The position numbers and the translations under genes are program-made. Shown piece by piece: positions 63,988 through 64,000 of a DNA stretch of 64,000 bases (within the stretch, counting starts at the first letter, position 1; the number at the start of each line of letters is the position of its first letter). Under the pieces are notes generated by a model. The model ran no database searches. It was not told where the DNA came from and saw only the letters and a program-made list of their open reading frames with translations. The stretch comes from Thermoplasmatales archaeon (lineage in GTDB: Archaea > Thermoplasmatota > Thermoplasmata > Thermoplasmatales > Thermoplasmataceae): contig JACWAH010000026.1 of assembly GCA_014874365.1 (NCBI GenBank), positions 1 through 64,000 on the forward strand, read 5' to 3'.

Positions 63988-64000
63988 ATGAAAAACTGTA
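63988..64000 (+). CDS. Start of a gene cut by the window end
   Basis: ATG followed by codons for Lys-Asn-Cys, then the window ends. Supported only by the TATA box and short leader upstream. Identity cannot be told. Confidence 0.4.

Overview
The window is a piece of chromosome from an archaeon of the class Thermoplasmata, most like the cell-wall-less acidophiles of the Thermoplasmatales. The evidence: a complete A-type ATP synthase operon; a 23S rRNA gene standing alone, with no 16S or 5S beside it; a bacterial-type pantothenate kinase instead of archaeal pantoate kinase; a 2-oxoacid dehydrogenase operon; archaeal TATA boxes (for example CTTTTATATA or CTTTAAATA on the coding strand) placed so that many transcripts would be nearly leaderless; and large Asn/Thr/Ser-rich surface proteins with repeated GLPxGxxW modules. 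Genes are dense and often overlap as ATGA, GTGA, TTGA and apparently once as ATAA.

Layout. 1-14.3 kb: the end of a surface protein, a HIT protein, M13 peptidase, ArsR regulator, TauE/SafE exporter, FmdE-like protein, CoA biosynthesis (coaA, coaBC), MFS transporter, nitrilase-family amidohydrolase, Mrp/Nbp35 Fe-S ATPase, an HTH regulator and a methyltransferase. 14.4-15.2 kb: a decayed insertion sequence. 15.3-18.2 kb: 23S rRNA on the minus strand, flanked by a processing stem. 18.4-26.9 kb: DUF99 protein, a NifX-like protein, then a plus-strand operon lipA-pdhA-pdhB-pdhC-lpdA-lipB that makes a pyruvate/2-oxoacid dehydrogenase complex and its lipoyl cofactor, facing a cobalamin adenosyltransferase and AlaX. 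27-32 kb: Gfo/Idh oxidoreductase, an unknown protein, a DNA methyltransferase, Nudix, SDR, NfeD-like and LURP-one-like proteins. 32.3-40.7 kb: the ATP synthase operon K-E-C-F-A-B-D-x-H-I on the minus strand, where x is a 57-residue membrane protein gene. 40.9-45 kb: ribosomal protein L41e, a Lys-rich protein, MarC, two unknown genes, and an Lrp regulator divergent from archaeal asparagine synthetase. 45.06-46.5 kb: an intact IS5-like element with a transposase and a divergent passenger gene. 46.5-53 kb: a TPR protein with a degenerate ATPase domain, a membrane protein, and pyrD-pyrK with an unknown partner. 53-58.4 kb: a tandem universal stress protein convergent with kdpFABC. 58.5-61.8 kb: surface proteins, one of them broken and ending in what looks like a Hint (intein-like) domain. 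62-64 kb: Elp3, tRNA-Arg(CCG) and the first codons of a further gene.

Things found by reading the DNA rather than from long open frames: kdpF (29 aa), the 57-aa gene inside the ATP synthase operon, rpl41e, a 34-aa CxxC/CxC mini-protein, N-terminal extensions of two conserved proteins (DUF99 and PduO) that appear to start at ATA, the decayed IS copy that keeps the same transposase/passenger pair as the intact one, and the broken Hint-like tail of the surface protein. All family calls were made by eye from motifs; no database search was run.
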